DNA from: an uncultured bacterium
GTDB taxonomy: Bacteria > Actinomycetota > Coriobacteriia > Coriobacteriales > Atopobiaceae
Direction: 5' to 3'
Length of the DNA stretch: 35,549 nucleotides
Assembly: GCA_905215465.1 (NCBI GenBank)
Contig: CAJMPT010000016.1
Location: forward strand, 1 to 35,549
In this document: positions 16,443 through 24,857 of the stretch, piece by piece
Layout: the number at the start of each line of letters is the position of its first letter
Position numbering within the stretch: the stretch's first letter is position 1
Notes under the pieces: model-generated
Told to the model about the DNA's origin: nothing
The model's input: the letters and a program-made list of their open reading frames with translations, nothing else
Database searches by the model: none
Program-made: the position numbers and the translations under genes

Positions 16443-16690
16443 ATTTTGCTCAAGTAGCTAGTCTTTGCCGGCTCAAAAGATGCGATTAAGCTTTACTAGA
16501 AATCGTCGCCTTTTCGAGACAGTCAAGGCTGCTGGGTCTATTGGTCTAACTACTTGTCTGCGCTCCCATTTAAGCGACTTAAACAACTATATATGGTGGC
16601 AACGGGTGACGCATAATTTCTTTCGCAAATTGACAACCGCATAGATGGAGCGGAGAGCACAGCGGGAATCCGAGCAGACCGTGAACTGCT

Positions 16691-17709
16691 TTATCGGCCT
16701 AAGAAATCATTGACTCTGTTAAGGAAGTCCATGATGTCCATGCTATAACTTGGATAAGCTTCTTGTAACCCCTTTAATGAAGAGACCTTAACCAAGAGCA
16801 CGTCTTGAAGGCCTCGCTTGAGCTCTTCTTTTCGCATATATAACTCATTGGCATTTAACTCATCATCGTCGTTATAAATGAAGAGATCTGTTTTCTGCTC
16901 CTCATAGTCAACGCACATAAGGCAATAAGCTTCGCTGCTAAAGTCGCCATCTGTTGCCACAACGCTGACGGAGCCGGAGCAGGCTGCAAGGCGATCTAGA
17001 AAACCAAGTTTGCTGTTAAGTTCGAGTATCTCCTTGCGCAAATCATTGACTGTAGACGGAACGCCAGGGACAAGATCGGCGCCCTCCATCAAGGAAAACA
17101 CGTTGGAGATCAAAGCGAAGAAACGCGTCTCGTCAGCTGATCCTCTGTCAAATTTAAGTCCGCTTCCGCATATAACATCATACGTTTCAAGGGCTGTGGC
17201 CCATTCGTGCTGCAACCTCGTGCGTATTTGCAGCTCACAATATAAGCCTTTTAAACCTGCCCGTTTCGAGTCATGCTGAGCAATTACGTGCAAGCTGCGA
17301 TAACCATCTGTCTTTGGATGATGAATGTAGTCTTTGACCATTGAAGGTTTTTCACTGCGCAAGGCGGATTCAAGGTCTCTTTTAATAGCAAAGACACACT
17401 CATTGTCCTTTATAATGGCTCTGCAGCCCGCAATGTCGTGCATTTGATTTAAATTTATGTGTAATCGAGGTCTATTTAGCTTGCTGACAATCGTATCGTA
17501 CCTTTTCAGTCGGCTTACACACAGCGCGTCGGGGTCCTCACGTAGGGCGGATTCCTTAAGAAGAGCGTGATAATAATCGAGAACTACACGATGGGCTTCT
17601 CTCCATTCAGAAACAATGGGCCTAGTTCCTCTTGGGTGGCATCAGGATTGCTGAGCACCTTGCCGGCTTGCTTTGCCTGATTCTTTGTTAGAGAGCGTGT
17701 TGTATTCAT
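16691..17709 (-). pseudogene. RelA/SpoT-like alarmone synthetase toxin (ToxSAS), frameshifted
   Basis: The C-terminal frame (17617 down to 16691) encodes a (p)ppGpp-synthetase domain: RLKRYDTIVSKLNR, MHDIAGCRAI, KDYIHHPKTDGYRSLHV and LQIRTRLQHEWATALE. The ATG is at 17709, directly after the stop of the upstream Panacea gene. It opens a 41-codon frame (MNTTRSLTKNQAKQAGKVLS..ATQEELGP) that runs into TAG. The reading switches near 17617: inserting one A (CCCATT to CCCAATT) restores ..EELGPIVSEWREAHRVVLDYY.., about 339 residues in all. Position after a Panacea antitoxin identifies it as a toxic small alarmone synthetase. No slippery heptamer suggests programmed shifting, so inactivation or a sequencing error is likelier. 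Confidence 0.82.
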
Positions 17710-18177
17710 CTAAACGGATTGAAAAATGGGATTGTGGCATGTGGCAGACGAATAAAAGGTCTTAATTGCCTCTTTAGAAATCACGTTAGAGCAGCGCTCT
17801 CCATCACCGATATCGCCCCTGGCATCAATCCAAGGGCGCTCCTGATGAGTGAGATTACTTAAAGCATTACCGTCATACTCGCCCAAGACAGCAAGAACAG
17901 CATCAATCGACTTTCGTTCTATTTGGCTCAATGACGCGGCCTGATCGGAGGAGCCCAGCTCTCCTGGCCCAACTATAAAGCGGCCACGGTGCAAGTAAAA
18001 CAGCTCGGGGCAAACTGGACCATTGGCCCAAGCTTGAAAATCACTTTCAAACAAAGGCGTACTATAAACTGCAAGGGAATAAGCCTGAGAATAGAAAGCG
18101 AGCTTCTGCAGCTTCATCGTGGAGACAAACCCAAGTCTCTTCAAGATGTAGTTAGCAACTGCTTTGATTGAAGTCAT
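17710..18177 (-). CDS. Panacea-domain (SocA/DUF4065-like) antitoxin
   Basis: 155 residues with the Panacea pattern: an N-terminal TSIKAVANYILKRLG, then MKLQKLAFYSQAYSLAVYSTPLFESDFQAWANGPVCPELFYLHR. Panacea (PanA) domains neutralise unrelated toxins, including toxic small alarmone synthetases, by direct binding. The downstream gene is such a synthetase and starts at the very next base after the TAG, so the two form a classic antitoxin-toxin operon. The ATG at 18177 follows AAAGGAGA with good spacing. The antitoxin frame looks complete although its partner toxin is frameshifted. Confidence 0.85.
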   Translation of the reverse strand: MTSIKAVANYILKRLGFVSTMKLQKLAFYSQAYSLAVYSTPLFESDFQAWANGPVCPELFYLHRGRFIVGPGELGSSDQAASLSQIERKSIDAVLAVLGEYDGNALSNLTHQERPWIDARGDIGDGERCSNVISKEAIKTFYSSATCHNPIFQSV

Positions 18178-18224
18178 CGACGTCTCCTTTCGATTCGCTG
18201 CACGGTCCCCGTCACTGATGATGA

Positions 18225-18259
18225 ATTGTATAGTATGGCTTAATTGCTCTTAATAGCAA
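18225..18259 (-). promoter_or_regulatory. Putative promoter/operator of the Panacea-ToxSAS operon
   Basis: On the minus strand TTAAGA (18248-18253), a 17-bp spacer and TACAAT (18225-18230) lie 48 bp before the start codon. A small dyad TTGCT-N6-AGCAA (18244-18259) overlaps the -35 region and could be an autoregulatory operator. This is inferred from consensus matching only. Confidence 0.35.
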
Positions 18260-18346
18260 GATTGGGTAGTAGCGGGGGCGATCCTGCGCGCAAACAGCCC
18301 ATGGCTGCCCTGCAGGTTCTCGTGTGTTGTAGCCAAATATAATAAT

Positions 18347-18374
18347 AGGGGCATCACCTTAAGATGATGCCCCT
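18347..18374 (-). terminator. Terminator after the ugd fragment
   Basis: On the minus strand a perfect 10-bp stem, AGGGGCATCA/TGATGCCCCT, is followed by ATTATTATATTTGG. It sits 32 bp beyond the ugd stop and also insulates the Panacea operon promoter from upstream transcription. Confidence 0.75.
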
Positions 18375-18405
18375 CAAATGGCGCAGGTCATAGCACCCGA
18401 AGTTG

Positions 18406-19002
18406 CTAATCTCTCTTGAACAAATCCCTCGAGTACACCTTGTCTGCAACATCGGCCAAATCGTCGCTCCAACGGTTAGCCACAATCACATCGCACTTGG
18501 CCTTGAACTTGTCCAGGTCGTGCGTTACCTCGGACCCGAAGAACTCCGGCGCGTCCAGCGTGGGCTCGTAGACCACCACAGGTACGCCCTTGGCCTTCAC
18601 GCGCTTCATGACACCCTGGATGGAGCTCGCGCGGAAGTTGTCGGAGTTGGACTTCATCGTCAGGCGGTACACGCCCACGACCGGCTTCGGCTTGCCCTCG
18701 TACACGCGGTCCCACACCATCTGCAGCACCTCGTCTGCCACGAAGTCCTTGCGGGTGCGGTTGGCATCCACGATGGCCTCGATCAGGTTCTGGGGCACGC
18801 CCCTGTAGTTGGCCAGCAGCTGCTTGGTGTCCTTGGGCAGGCAGTAGCCGCCGTAGCCGAAGCTGGGGTTGTTGTAGTGGCTGCCGATGCGCGGCTCCAG
18901 GCACACGCCGTCGATGACGTCACGGGTGTTGAGGCCTCGCACCTCGCAGTAGGTGTCGAGCTCGTTGAAGTAGGCGACGCGGAGGATCGGGTAGGTGTTG
19001 AC
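18406..19002 (-). pseudogene. ugd: UDP-glucose/UDP-hexose 6-dehydrogenase, 3' fragment
   Basis: The reading frame from about 19002 gives VNTYPILRVAYFNELDTYCEVRGLNTRDVI, matching the middle of Ugd. It continues through the substrate loop SFGYGGYCLPKDTKQL with the catalytic-type Cys and ends with the UDP-binding domain (VGVYRLTMKSNSDNFRASSI..). The NAD-binding first half is missing, and a TAA lies just upstream of the homologous part, 20 bp from the HamB stop codon. Ugd makes UDP-sugar acids for capsules. The gene was evidently truncated when the Hachiman pair, or DNA carrying it, was inserted. GC content and codon use resemble the core genome, unlike the neighbouring defence genes. Confidence 0.85.
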
Positions 19003-19021
19003 TCTTTAATATAACCAGCGG

Positions 19022-21409
19022 TTAATCAATATTAAATTGGTCAATTTCGAACCTAGTGTAGTCGTCCACATCATTCGAAAAGTGTTTAAGCCTAGTTCCA
19101 ATCCTGATATTTCCATATTGATCAAGACCAATTTCATTAAGCAAATTGTTCTCTTTTAGCATGTTGATTAAGGATAAAGGAACTCCAGCCTGAATTAACT
19201 CAACGCCTTCCTTGTCGGACGTCCCGTATAAGAACATGTAGTACTGCTTTTGATCGATATGACCCGTCTTATATAGAACGCGAACGAATCTAGACAAAGT
19301 GAACCCAAGATAATCGTCCTCCGTCTTATATTTAGCAAGGAAAAGTGCAGGCAGCTCGGAATTATTTTTTTGCCTTATGTCAACATAACTTCCTTCGCCA
19401 TCGGCAAGGCCTTGGTAATTGACCTCTCCAAAACTACGGCCAACATAGAGGAAGCTGGGTGCGGACTCAGCCTTCTTTTTCCATAATGAAATGTCGGAAG
19501 CGAGTCGTTGACTAAGTGATTTCGATGACTTGCTCTCAAGATAACTTTGGTAAAAAGGTAACTGCCTGCGCAGTTTACTAACCCTGAGATATGAATTAGA
19601 GAAAACAAGACCATCGTCAATGAAATACCTGCATATTAATTCGAGTACGCTATTATCTGCACATGCTTCAAATGTGGTGAGTCTCCGGGCAATCTCAACT
19701 TTTGCAATCTCCCAGTTTTCATACATAGAACGCAGGCCGGAACGATCTAACAAAACACCGAGATCAGTATCAGATTGATTGCAGCTTTGAATCAAGCTAT
19801 CTTCAAAGACAAGACGCTTTCGCTCATTGTCACTCAATGGCTTACCTTTAGATTTTTTAATTCGCGGGTTGTCATCGCGGTCCTTAAAACCAACACTATG
19901 CAATTCCGAGATGGCATTTTTCATGGCCGGTCTCGAGCCAGTCCATTTTGATTCAGCAAATATAACCTGAGGGCTAAGCATTTTAAGATGAGGGGTGTCT
20001 CCAAAAACGTAATTTAAACGTGATGCGCGACCAATTAAATTAATTAGGGCTGCACGCCTTTTTGTTCGTAAACTGAGAATAAATACCGAGTCAAATGGAA
20101 GATTAATACCTTCCATGATGACTTCATTTGCAAATATATATCGAATTGATTCCAACTTCGCAGCACGGTCAAGCAAATAGTTTTTGATTCCGTCCGGCAT
20201 CTGCCCGTGCAGGTATACAATACCGCGCCGCAGACACAATATTTCATCGTATAGAGGACTCACATGTTCGGTCAGGGCACAAATAACCCTATCGAGGTCG
20301 GGGGCGACTCGGTTATCGGGCAGACTGTTCGCTAAGTCCAAGGCCGCCTCACGGACCTTTCTGGGGGAAGACAAGAACACAAGATTTTTAGCAGTTGCCC
20401 TATTCGTCAGGCAATCCCAGGTGCCGTTAAAAGAAGAATGCTGGCAAAAGCTGTTGAAAAACCTGTTGTAGGCCTGCAAGATCCCCTTGCTGTCGAGCAG
20501 ATAATAACGAGGCTCTTTCATACTTTTGCTGACTTTACATCCCTCAACCTCAAAGCCTGAAATGGCGGACAACAGGTTAATATCGTCGATAACAGGACTA
20601 AAGTAGTAGAACCTTGTCGAGGGATCGCGGAGTTTAGACTCACGGATGAGGCGTGAAATTAACAAAGCGCGATTGTCGGGCTCAAAAGCGTTGTGTGCTT
20701 CGTCTACAAACACACTCGAAAATGATAAGGTCGGATTCGCTTCCAATAAACGTATGGCCCTTTCCTGAGTGAGGATGGCGATGAACGAATTCTCACGCTG
20801 GTACATTTCGTCATGAGTAATTACTTTTGTTCTAGGATGGCGCTTAAATACATCATCGCGTGTTTGGGCGAGAAGTGATTTTGTCGGCACAATTACACAA
20901 GGTCGGGATCCGCTTTTATCATCCAGTACAGCATCAACCAAGCGCTCAGTCTTACCAAACGAGGTCGGTGCAATATAGGCGAACCCTTCCCCCGAGTATG
21001 AAGAGAAAGAGCTGTCGGATAACTTCTGCTCGAGAGTAAGCGTCACACCTTTGGTAAAGTTCTTTTCGATTTCATCTAGAGCAATAAGATCACTCAGAGT
21101 ATTGAAGCGCCCTTCATCGATATCAACAATCGATTTGGCTACTGGGTATAGACCCAATTCAAATGAAAGATCGTACAGGGGCCTGTAATCACCCGTACCC
21201 AACGAATAATTCAGAATAATCCAGTATGCAAACTCGAGACTTCTTGTTCGATTCTTGTCTTTAAGCCCGTACCTTAACAAAGCAATTGCGGCAGAAAGAA
21301 GAAACGTTGACTCTCTATTCGTGAGCTCCTTACCTAAAAGTAGCTTATTGACCACCAACTTAAATGCATTGTTGTTCTTTAATTTTGTAATGGAGCTAGC
21401 GTCGCTCAT
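19022..21409 (-). CDS. hamB: DEAD/DEAH-type helicase of a Hachiman-like defence pair (HamB-like)
   Basis: 795-residue superfamily-2 helicase. Walker A is APTSFGKT (147-154), motif Ia VPTKSLLAQ (174-182), motif II VDEAH (235-239), motif III-like FSPVID, motif V NEVIMEGINLP (428-438) and motif VI LIGRASRLN (458-466). A helical N-terminal region and a long C-terminal extension complete the protein. Its ATG overlaps the upstream DUF1837-like nuclease gene by 14 bp. This nuclease-helicase pair is the composition of Hachiman (HamA-HamB) and the related AbpA-AbpB. In Hachiman the helicase is thought to sense damaged or foreign DNA and release the nuclease. All motifs look intact. The sequence is AT-rich compared with the flanks, indicating transfer. 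Confidence 0.8.
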   Translation of the reverse strand: MSDASSITKLKNNNAFKLVVNKLLLGKELTNRESTFLLSAAIALLRYGLKDKNRTRSLEFAYWIILNYSLGTGDYRPLYDLSFELGLYPVAKSIVDIDEGRFNTLSDLIALDEIEKNFTKGVTLTLEQKLSDSSFSSYSGEGFAYIAPTSFGKTERLVDAVLDDKSGSRPCVIVPTKSLLAQTRDDVFKRHPRTKVITHDEMYQRENSFIAILTQERAIRLLEANPTLSFSSVFVDEAHNAFEPDNRALLISRLIRESKLRDPSTRFYYFSPVIDDINLLSAISGFEVEGCKVSKSMKEPRYYLLDSKGILQAYNRFFNSFCQHSSFNGTWDCLTNRATAKNLVFLSSPRKVREAALDLANSLPDNRVAPDLDRVICALTEHVSPLYDEILCLRRGIVYLHGQMPDGIKNYLLDRAAKLESIRYIFANEVIMEGINLPFDSVFILSLRTKRRAALINLIGRASRLNYVFGDTPHLKMLSPQVIFAESKWTGSRPAMKNAISELHSVGFKDRDDNPRIKKSKGKPLSDNERKRLVFEDSLIQSCNQSDTDLGVLLDRSGLRSMYENWEIAKVEIARRLTTFEACADNSVLELICRYFIDDGLVFSNSYLRVSKLRRQLPFYQSYLESKSSKSLSQRLASDISLWKKKAESAPSFLYVGRSFGEVNYQGLADGEGSYVDIRQKNNSELPALFLAKYKTEDDYLGFTLSRFVRVLYKTGHIDQKQYYMFLYGTSDKEGVELIQAGVPLSLINMLKENNLLNEIGLDQYGNIRIGTRLKHFSNDVDDYTRFEIDQFNID

Positions 21410-22169
21410 CTGTGTACTCCAAGTTCAAATATCGAAGAAAACCAACTAATGCCAAATGTGAGACACAAACTATGTGTATGGCCGAGTAGCTCTGTTTTCC
21501 GAAAAACTGTGATACGTCAATCGATAGTTTTTCAACTTCTTCGATAGTCAGAACACGGTCAATAAAAACAGTGCCGCAAGGGATCATGTTAAATTCGTCG
21601 GCACTATGGACACGACCGAGAGTAAAATCGTCCGAAAGCATTCTGATTTGTTTAAGAATGGATCCTTCAGCACCAGCTACTATAGCGTGATTTCGAGCAT
21701 TATCCCAAGGGTCATTTCCCTCAAAATCGTTAATCTTGTCACAGAGATCCTTATAAGCTTCTTTAGCTTTGCTAAGGTGAGTTGTATTTCCAAAAATTGA
21801 CGACTTGCTCTCCATCAACCAGTATTCATCATCTTTTAAATAGAAACCGTCAAATCCTTTTTTGATCGAACCCTCTTCAAGATTTGATCCAAGACAAGCC
21901 TGCTGATAGCCGTTGTGTCCCAAATAAGCATGCAAGAAAATCTCAGCACAAGAACCGCAAACTAAACGGCGATTATTTAGTTTTGATTCAAAGTATTTCG
22001 AGATTTTCGTCTTTGTTACTTCTAGAGAACGTGGGTCTTTAGGCCCAAGCCAAATAAAGGGTAGGCATTGATTTAGACATTCATCGAAGTCGTCATTTTC
22101 GATGACGTTAAAATACGTTAGGTGAATTCGATCGGATAGCTCCTTTTCAATAACTCCTGTAAATAGCAT
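21396..22169 (-). CDS. hamA: DUF1837-like nuclease of a Hachiman-like defence pair (HamA-like)
   Basis: 257 residues resembling the HamA/AbpA (DUF1837) family, a PD-(D/E)xK nuclease fold. The presumed catalytic set is visible: Glu76 in CGSCAEIFLHAYLG, Asp107 in KKGFDGFYL, and Glu120-x-Lys122 in YWLMESKSS. The gene is the first of a two-gene unit and overlaps the helicase gene by 14 bp. The Hachiman assignment rests on the combination of this fold with the neighbouring helicase. A related two-gene nuclease-helicase system is the alternative. An AT-rich 200-bp leader with a terminator separates it from fnlC. Confidence 0.75.
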   Translation of the reverse strand: MLFTGVIEKELSDRIHLTYFNVIENDDFDECLNQCLPFIWLGPKDPRSLEVTKTKISKYFESKLNNRRLVCGSCAEIFLHAYLGHNGYQQACLGSNLEEGSIKKGFDGFYLKDDEYWLMESKSSIFGNTTHLSKAKEAYKDLCDKINDFEGNDPWDNARNHAIVAGAEGSILKQIRMLSDDFTLGRVHSADEFNMIPCGTVFIDRVLTIEEVEKLSIDVSQFFGKQSYSAIHIVCVSHLALVGFLRYLNLEYTDERR

Positions 22170-22264
22170 CCGATGATCACCTGCCCTAGTTTATTTTAAT
22201 CAATGGATTGTTTTGTTACTTCAGGAACCTCATACAATTAGCCTAGAATTCAAATCTAATAAAC

Positions 22265-22311
22265 AATGAATCGCCGCCTATCATCTTGATGGAAATAGGC
22301 AGCGGTTCATT
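22265..22311 (-). terminator. Terminator between fnlC and the Hachiman pair
   Basis: Arms 22265-22281 and 22295-22311 (AATGAACCGCTGCCTAT with its near-complement, two G-U type mismatches) form a 17-bp stem. On the minus strand it is followed by GTTTATTAGATTTG. It lies 57 bp after the ancestral end of fnlC and would isolate the defence genes from the sugar operon. Confidence 0.65.
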
Positions 22312-22442
22312 AATGAATGTCAGGTTATTAAGGCCGGCTAATTCTCAAAAGAAAGCTTAGAACCTCCTCACACCATCTTGTCCACGACGCCGGTGTAGCT
22401 CTGGATGATCTTTACCACCTTGGTGGACACGGTCTCGTCGGC

Positions 22443-23537
22443 TTAGTCGGGAACGGGCGCCTCGGGAAGCGACCCCTCCGCGTCGAGCTCGACGGCGGTG
22501 TGGACGGCCTGGAGCAGTCCCCTCTCGGAGATGCCGGCAAGCGTGAAGCATGCCTTGTCCAGGGCCTCCGGGCGCTCGGTGGAGGTGCGGATGCACACCG
22601 CCGGGAACGGGCGGTCGATGCTCGCGAAGAAGCTCGACTCCTCGGGCAGGGTGCCGGAGTCAGAAACTACCGCGAAGGCGTTCATCTGCAGGCAGTTGTA
22701 GTCGTGGAAGCCCATGGGCTCGTGCATGCGCACGCGCGGGTCCAGTTTGAAGCCGGTGGCCTCCAGGCGCTTGCGGGAGCGCGGGTGGCAGGAGTACAGG
22801 ATCGGCATGTCGTATCTCTCGGCGAGCGCGTTGATGGCGGTGAACAGGCTCGTGAAGTTCGCCTCGGTGTCGATGTTCTCCTCGCGGTGAGCGGAGAGCA
22901 GCATGTACTTCTTCGGCTCAAGGCCGAGCTCCTCGAGGACGCTCGAGGCCTCGATCTTTTCCAGGTTGGCGCGCAGGACCTCAGCCATAGGAGAGCCTGT
23001 GACGTAGGTGCGCTCCGGCGCGCAGCCGGTGTCCTTGAGATATCGGCGGGCGTGCTCGGAGTAGGCCATGTTCACGTCCGAGATCACGTCGACGATGCGG
23101 CGGTTGGTCTCCTCGGGCAGGCACTCGTCCTTGCAGCGGTTGCCGGCCTCCATGTGGAAGATGGGGATGTGCAGGCGCTTGGCCGCGATGGCCGACAGGC
23201 AGCTGTTGGAGTCGCCCAGAATCAGCAGCGCGTCGGGCTGGACCTGCACCATGAGCTTGTAGCTCGCGGCGATGATGTTGCCCACGGTCTCGCCCAGGTC
23301 GGCGCCAACGGCGTCCAGGTAGACGTCCGGGTCGTCCAGCGACAGGTCGCGGAAGAAGATGCCGTTGAGCGTGTAGTCGTAGTTCTGCCCGGTGTGCGCC
23401 AGCAGGCAGTCGAAGTGGCGGCAGCACTTCTTTATGACCTCGGAGAGGCGGATCACCTCCGGGCGGGTGCCCACGATGATCAGAAGCTTCAGGCGACCGT
23501 CGTCCTTGAATTCGATATCGGAATAGTCCTTGCCCAT
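22443..23537 (-). CDS. fnlC: UDP-GlcNAc 2-epimerase-family enzyme (FnlC/CapG/WecB type), stopped 24 codons early
   Basis: Non-hydrolysing UDP-sugar 2-epimerase family. Features include IIVGTRPEVIRLSEVI (about 19-34), HTGQNYDYTLN, LGDSNSCLSA, HMEAGNRCKDECLPEETNRRIVD, SAHREENID and SDSGTLPEESSF. The neighbour fnlB implies the FnlC/CapG role: last step of UDP-N-acetyl-L-fucosamine synthesis. The frame stops at TAA (22443-22445), yet continues in the same frame for 24 codons as ADETVSTKVVKIIQSYTGVV.. to a TGA at 22368-22370. That tail is conserved in the family, where PDYADE would be expected, so a TAC-to-TAA change is likely. The start at 23537 is preceded by GAGGAGG inside the fnlB stop region. 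The loss removes the last helix, so activity is uncertain. Confidence 0.82.
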   Translation of the reverse strand: MGKDYSDIEFKDDGRLKLLIIVGTRPEVIRLSEVIKKCCRHFDCLLAHTGQNYDYTLNGIFFRDLSLDDPDVYLDAVGADLGETVGNIIAASYKLMVQVQPDALLILGDSNSCLSAIAAKRLHIPIFHMEAGNRCKDECLPEETNRRIVDVISDVNMAYSEHARRYLKDTGCAPERTYVTGSPMAEVLRANLEKIEASSVLEELGLEPKKYMLLSAHREENIDTEANFTSLFTAINALAERYDMPILYSCHPRSRKRLEATGFKLDPRVRMHEPMGFHDYNCLQMNAFAVVSDSGTLPEESSFFASIDRPFPAVCIRTSTERPEALDKACFTLAGISERGLLQAVHTAVELDAEGSLPEAPVPD

Positions 23538-23541
23538 GCGG

Positions 23542-24540
23542 CTAGACCTCCTCGTAGTAGGTGTCGGGGTTCTCGGGGTCGAAGGGCTCGTTGGCCCACA
23601 TGACCGTCACGAGGTCCTCGGTGTCGGACAGGTTGGTGATGGAGTGCGTGTAGCCGGGGATCATCTCCACGGCGCGCATGTCGGAACCGGAGACGGTGTA
23701 CTCGTCGACGGGGAACGGGTTGCCCTCGGCGTCCTCCCCCACCTTCCTCAGCTTGATGGAGGCGGTGCCGGAGACCACCAGGAACCTCTCCCACTTGCTC
23801 ATGTGCCAGTGGTTGCCCTTGGTGATGCCGGGCCTCGAGACGTTGATGGAGACCTGGCCGCGCTCCGGAGTGCGCAGGAACTCGGTGAACGAGCCGCGGC
23901 CGTCCACGTTGGGCCTGAGGCCGTAGGCGAAGTGCCCCGGCTCGTAGTAGGACAGGAATGTGCTCGAGAGCTTCTTGGAGAAGGACCCCTCGGTGAGGTC
24001 GGGCACCGAGAGCGTCTCGCGGCTGTCGCGGAAGCTGTCGAGCAGGTAGACGATCTCGCCCAGCGTCTTCACGTCGGTCACGGGGACGTAGCAGAAACCA
24101 TCACCGTCCACGCGCTCCAGCCCATCGTATCCGCAGCGGTGCTCCCGCCCCAGCAGCGCGCCCAGCATCTCGTCGACCAGGTCATCGATATGGAGGAGCT
24201 CCAGCTCCACGGAAGGGTCGTTGACGGTATAGGGGCGGCCGTTGGCGATGGCGTCGCAGAAGGTCGCCACGGCGGAGTTGTAGCGCGGGCGGCACCACTT
24301 GCCGTAGAGGTTCGGGAAGCGGTAGATGAGCACGGGGGCGCCGGTGCGCTCCGAGTACCCCCGGAACAGACCCTCCCCCGCGAGCTTCGACTCGCCGTAG
24401 ACCGAGCCCTCGAAGCGGCCGGACAGGCTCGCCTGCGCGGAGCTGGAGAGCATGACGGGGCAATTGTTGCTGTGGCGCTCGAGCGTCTCGTTATGATGCG
24501 TCCCTAACAATTGCCCACTTGCACAGACATGATTGGACAA
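23542..24540 (-). pseudogene. fnlB: FnlB/CapF-type UDP-sugar reductase, 5'-truncated
   Basis: Bifunctional epimerase/reductase for UDP-N-acetyl-L-fucosamine precursors. What remains is the later part of the Rossmann domain (VMLSSSAQASL..GSVYGESKLAGEGLF..YRFPNLYGKWCRPRYNSAVATFC) and the complete C-terminal cupin (ISVNVSRPGITKGNHWH-like region, metal-binding His). The first 100-110 residues, including the GxxGxxG nucleotide loop, are missing. Homology begins near 24492. The 16 upstream residues (MSNHVCASGQLLGTHH) are not family-like. The break lies beside an 11-bp inverted repeat, GGGCAATTGTT at 24458-24468 and its complement at 24506-24516. It overlaps nothing downstream and is 4 bp from fnlC. 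Confidence 0.82.
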
Positions 24541-24617
24541 GTTGGGGCCTGGGGTGCACGGTGGCCGCCGCTGGGCGTTTGGTTGGCGTTTTGTTGCACA
24601 ACTTTTGGGTTAGGGTG

Positions 24618-24644
24618 TGCCATTGGGAACTGGAGTTGATGGCA
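24618..24644. repeat. Degenerate REP-like palindrome
   Basis: TGCCAT and ATGGCA bracket TGGGAACTGGAGTTG. The TGCCATTGGG..AC core matches the left arm of the long palindrome at 4867-4943, so this looks like an eroded half-copy. Confidence 0.4.
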
Positions 24645-24666
24645 GGCTGCCGTCGCGCGACAAAAA

Positions 24667-24696
24667 ACGCGCCGCCGGAGTTCTCCGACGGCGCGT
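24667..24696 (-). terminator. Terminator after tRNA-Val
   Basis: On the minus strand ACGCGCCGTCGGAG-AA-CTCCGGCGGCGCGT (one mismatch) is followed by TTTTT, just after the tRNA 3' end. Confidence 0.85.
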
Positions 24697-24703
24697 GACT
24701 TTG

Positions 24704-24778
24704 TGGTGGGCGTTACAAGATTTGAACTTGTGACCTCTTCCGTGTCAGGGAAGCGCTCTCCCCCTGAGCTAAACGCCC
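24704..24778 (-). tRNA. tRNA-Val (GAC)
   Basis: A 75-nt cloverleaf with encoded CCA: acceptor GGGCGTT/AACGCCC, D-arm GCTC..GAGC, anticodon stem CTTCC/GGAAG with loop CTGACAC (anticodon GAC) and T-arm ACAAG-TTCAAAT-CTTGT. It marks the boundary between the accessory island and the core region. tRNA 3' ends are common integration targets, although no duplicated 3' end was found on the far side of the island. Confidence 0.95.
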
Positions 24779-24817
24779 GAAGCTTGGTGACTCGCTGCTG
24801 GGGTTGCAGCAAGGGAT

Positions 24818-24847
24818 AGAATAACCCAACGGCGTCCGCCAAGGCAA
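24818..24847 (-). promoter_or_regulatory. Putative tRNA-Val promoter
   Basis: TTGCCT (24842-24847), an 18-bp spacer and TATTCT (24818-24823) on the minus strand lie about 40 bp before the tRNA 5' end. Confidence 0.45.
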
Positions 24848-24857
24848 GAAGTTTTTT

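Noticed and set aside
16691..17709. Programmed -1 frameshift in the ToxSAS gene
   Set aside because: The crossing region (CTAGGCCCATTGTTTC) has no canonical X-XXY-YYZ slippery heptamer or clear stimulatory structure, and the family is normally encoded in one frame.
18943..19002. ugd fragment as a complete short gene starting at the internal GTG (18942)
   Set aside because: Homology to Ugd continues upstream of that GTG in the same frame up to about 19002, so the GTG is internal and the gene is a 3' fragment.
10744..24540. Stop-codon recoding to explain the in-frame TAG and TAA codons
   Set aside because: TAA, TAG and TGA all serve as normal stops in neighbouring intact genes, and the interrupted genes use different stops, so independent mutations are simpler.
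24704..24778. tRNA-Val as an integration site of the island
   Set aside because: No integrase gene and no direct repeat of the tRNA 3' end was found at the other end of the island.
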